Source: Gamsiella multidivaricata (lineage: Eukaryota; Mortierellomycota; Mortierellomycetes; Mortierellales; Mortierellaceae). Taken from it: a stretch of 64,000 nt of DNA. The position numbers were made by a program, and so were the translations under genes. Below the pieces are notes generated by a model that did not search any database, was not told where the DNA came from, and was given only the letters and a program-made list of their open reading frames with translations. Of the stretch, positions 62,609-64,000 are shown piece by piece; position 1 is the first letter of the stretch, and every line of letters begins with the position of its first letter. Where the stretch lies: assembly GCF_025024155.1 (NCBI RefSeq), contig NW_026251723.1, forward strand, positions 248,001 through 312,000. The letters are read 5' to 3'.

Positions 62609-63303
62609 TTAGAGAACGTGTTCGCCACGACGTTTCTTCTCGCTCTTTTGCATAATTTTTAAAAACTCTTCGAGGGTGATGCGACCGTCTCCAGAGACAT
62701 CCCCTTCCATGATAATCTCGTCTACATCGGCCTAACGAACACAAAAGACGAGAATGCAAGCACGGGTCTTTAAATGTGATAAAGAAAAAAAAAAGCGCGC
62801 ACCATAAAGAACACCATAGTCCATAGTGCCTTCATTGACATACCTCCGAAAGAACGCTGGATCCCAGGAGGGACTGGATGGCGACACGGAGCTCCTGCGC
62901 AGAGACAGCGCCGGAGCCATCCTTGTTGATGGAATTGAACGCACGACGGTAGGGCTCCTCGGGATCCTTGTTGTGGTTGCGATTGTAGCGGTTCATGATA
63001 TCACTGAACTCTTTGATGTCGATGGCATGATTGGGGACGTTGATCGAGCGCTTCAACTCTTCATCCCCCAAGTTCTAGATAGAATAAAGCGCGTTGTAAC
63101 AATCAATAACGGAACGCACAGCATCAGATACTGAGTTTATAGGGAGGGAGGGTGAAGAGAGTAGCTGCAGCGTGAGAGTAATATGCGGACTGCAAACTAA
63201 CGTTGATAAAGTTCTGGAAGGCAGAGGGTTCGATTCTGCCAGTGTTCTGGAGGTCGAAAAGGGAGAAGGCCTCCTTGATGTCCTCGGGGTGCATGTCAGC
63301 CAT
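62609..63303 (-). CDS. EF-hand protein of calmodulin size, 3 exons
   Basis: Exons 63303-63202, 63074-62844 and 62731-62609 join in phase, 151 aa. It opens MADMHPEDIKEAFSLFDLQN like calmodulin and troponin C. Four EF-hand positions are visible, of unequal quality. EF4 is canonical (DVSGDGRITLEE: Asp1, Ser3, Asp5, Gly6, Ile8, Glu12). EF3 is near-canonical (NKDGSGAVSAQE, Asn at position 1). EF1 (DLQNTGRIEPSA) lacks the Glu at position 12, and EF2 has no usable loop. So the C-lobe should bind calcium and the N-lobe probably does not, as in centrin-like proteins or myosin light chains rather than true calmodulin. The C-terminus is basic (KSEKKRRGEHVL). Specific partner unknown. Confidence 0.87.
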
Positions 63304-63355
63304 TGTTCGAAAGAGTTGCTGATGGGGAATGTGTTAGAGGTGGATGGTGCGAACC

Positions 63356-63496
63356 TTTTTTTTTATTGACGCCAGATCCCCCCGACACGCAGGGTGCATC
63401 CACGGATCTGAATCACGAGACGCTAAGCGAGCCTTGGACAATGCAGCCTTTGGCACGCCTGCACGCCTGGGGGATCTTGCGTCAATAAAAAAAAAA
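63356..63496. mobile_element. small inverted-repeat element (MITE-like or hairpin)
   Basis: A 28-nt left arm (63356-63383: T-run, ATTGACGCCAGATCCCCC) and its near-perfect inverse at 63469-63496 (GGGGGATCTTGCGTCAAT, then A-run) differ by one base outside the homopolymer. They enclose 85 bp of unrelated sequence. Both strands therefore read the same peptide, FFFIDARSP. No coding capacity and no clear target-site duplication. It lies 53 bp upstream of the EF-hand start. It could be a very short MITE or a hairpin-forming regulatory sequence. Confidence 0.6.
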
Positions 63497-64000
63497 GTTT
63501 CATTCACTCTTTCCCTCAACACTTTTGACCACCACCACCACCACCACCACCATAGCAACTACACGCTATGCGGATTTTACTATCATCAGCGGCTCATGCT
63601 TCGATACTCCAAAGACTCGTCGAGGTCTTCTTCCCGCCGAACCCCCTCGAAAAGGCCGTGTCGATCATTGTCAACGCGGTCCTCGACGCGCTCGAATACT
63701 CTTTCTCCATGCAGCCTATCATATTCTGGACAGTAATAGTGTCCTCTATCCGAATATCATACTTTTGATCGAGAAGGCTGTCAATATGATTGCTGCACAC
63801 CTTGGAGCTGGCCAGCCTGGTGGGTACGACCTACGTACCTTTCAAGCCTGGACACGCAAAACGTGGAAGCAAACACGGCAGACAATCTCAGGGCCTTGAC
63901 CGCAGAATCTTTGCTTGCTTTTGTCTGCTGCAGTTGTATATATGTGCCTTCTCTCTCTTTCTCTATTAGTTTTTTTTTTTGTGGATGCCAATTTCCTTCA
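63497..64000. other. window-end region, possible start of a plus-strand gene
   Basis: It contains an ACC/CCA repeat (63527-63552), the candidate frame 63568-63768, and at the end C/T-rich sequence with a T-run (63970-63980). Whether a gene starts here and continues beyond the window cannot be settled. Confidence 0.3.
63568..63768 (+). CDS. possible small protein or first exon, 66 aa
   Basis: The ATG at 63568 opens a frame with amphipathic and hydrophobic content (ILQRLVEVFFPPNPLEKAVS, then IIVNAVLDALEYSFSM) ending at 63768. An overlapping frame (63525-63899) also looks partly protein-like (LYPNIILLIEKAVNMIAAHL), so a frameshift or a splice joining the two frames is possible. I found no clean GT-AG pair. 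No family recognised; low confidence. Confidence 0.3.
   Translation: MRILLSSAAHASILQRLVEVFFPPNPLEKAVSIIVNAVLDALEYSFSMQPIIFWTVIVSSIRISYF

Noticed and set aside
63222..63242. tRNA T-arm-like sequence GGTTCGATTC
   Set aside because: It lies inside exon 1 of the EF-hand gene on the opposite strand and has no acceptor or anticodon stem partners around it.

Overview
The window is nuclear DNA from an early-diverging filamentous fungus, most likely a Mortierella-type member of the Mucoromycota. This placement is inferred from protein character and gene structure, not from a database search. The evidence is short GTAAGT/TAG introns in almost every gene, a fused five-domain AROM enzyme, fungal SLA2, BEM3-like and PAN2 proteins, CAG/CAA-rich glutamine tracts, frequent poly(A)/poly(T) runs, and eukaryotic lipid-droplet genes (DGAT2, FIT). 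No bacterial operons, CRISPR arrays, phage genes or convincing tRNA/rRNA genes were seen.

Layout. 1-18 kb is dense housekeeping: a small membrane protein (135-332), an RmlB-type sugar-nucleotide 4,6-dehydratase (1105-3024, -), a universal stress protein with a long acidic tail (3808-5472, -), mitochondrial GatB (5717-7854), PAN2 (8076-13368, 16 exons), a small conserved fungal protein (13598-14198), NOC4 (14375-16823, -) and a mitoribosomal mL45/Tim44-like protein (17173-18311). 18.3-27.7 kb holds a PX-PH-RhoGAP protein with a long leader (20700-26016) and a FIT2/SCS3-like protein (26626-27690, -). 28-43 kb holds ARO1 (28069-33094, -) and a block of two paralogous carboxylesterases (34075-36076 and 41321-43300) on either side of an ABCG transporter with a cysteine-rich N-terminus (36235-39854, -). 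44-48 kb holds RPL12 and DGAT2.

48.2-51.7 kb is a decayed accessory stretch: a broken gene with a PD-(D/E)XK-like motif and a damaged splice donor, a short coiled-coil remnant, a diverged tandem duplication of about 247 bp, and a perfect 20-bp palindrome. 51.7-64 kb returns to intact genes: an F-box protein (-), a small unknown protein, SLA2/End4 (10 exons), an uncharacterised possible OB-fold/zinc protein, and an EF-hand protein of calmodulin size (-). A small inverted-repeat element lies next to the last gene.

The genes serve separate cellular functions: mRNA decay, ribosome biogenesis, mitochondrial translation, shikimate synthesis, Cdc42/actin/endocytosis, and lipid storage. The only apparent local functional grouping is the esterase-ABCG-esterase block. 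Exon boundaries were worked out by hand from GT/AG sites and reading phase. Where the phase closes exactly, the structure is reliable. Where it does not, the entry says so.
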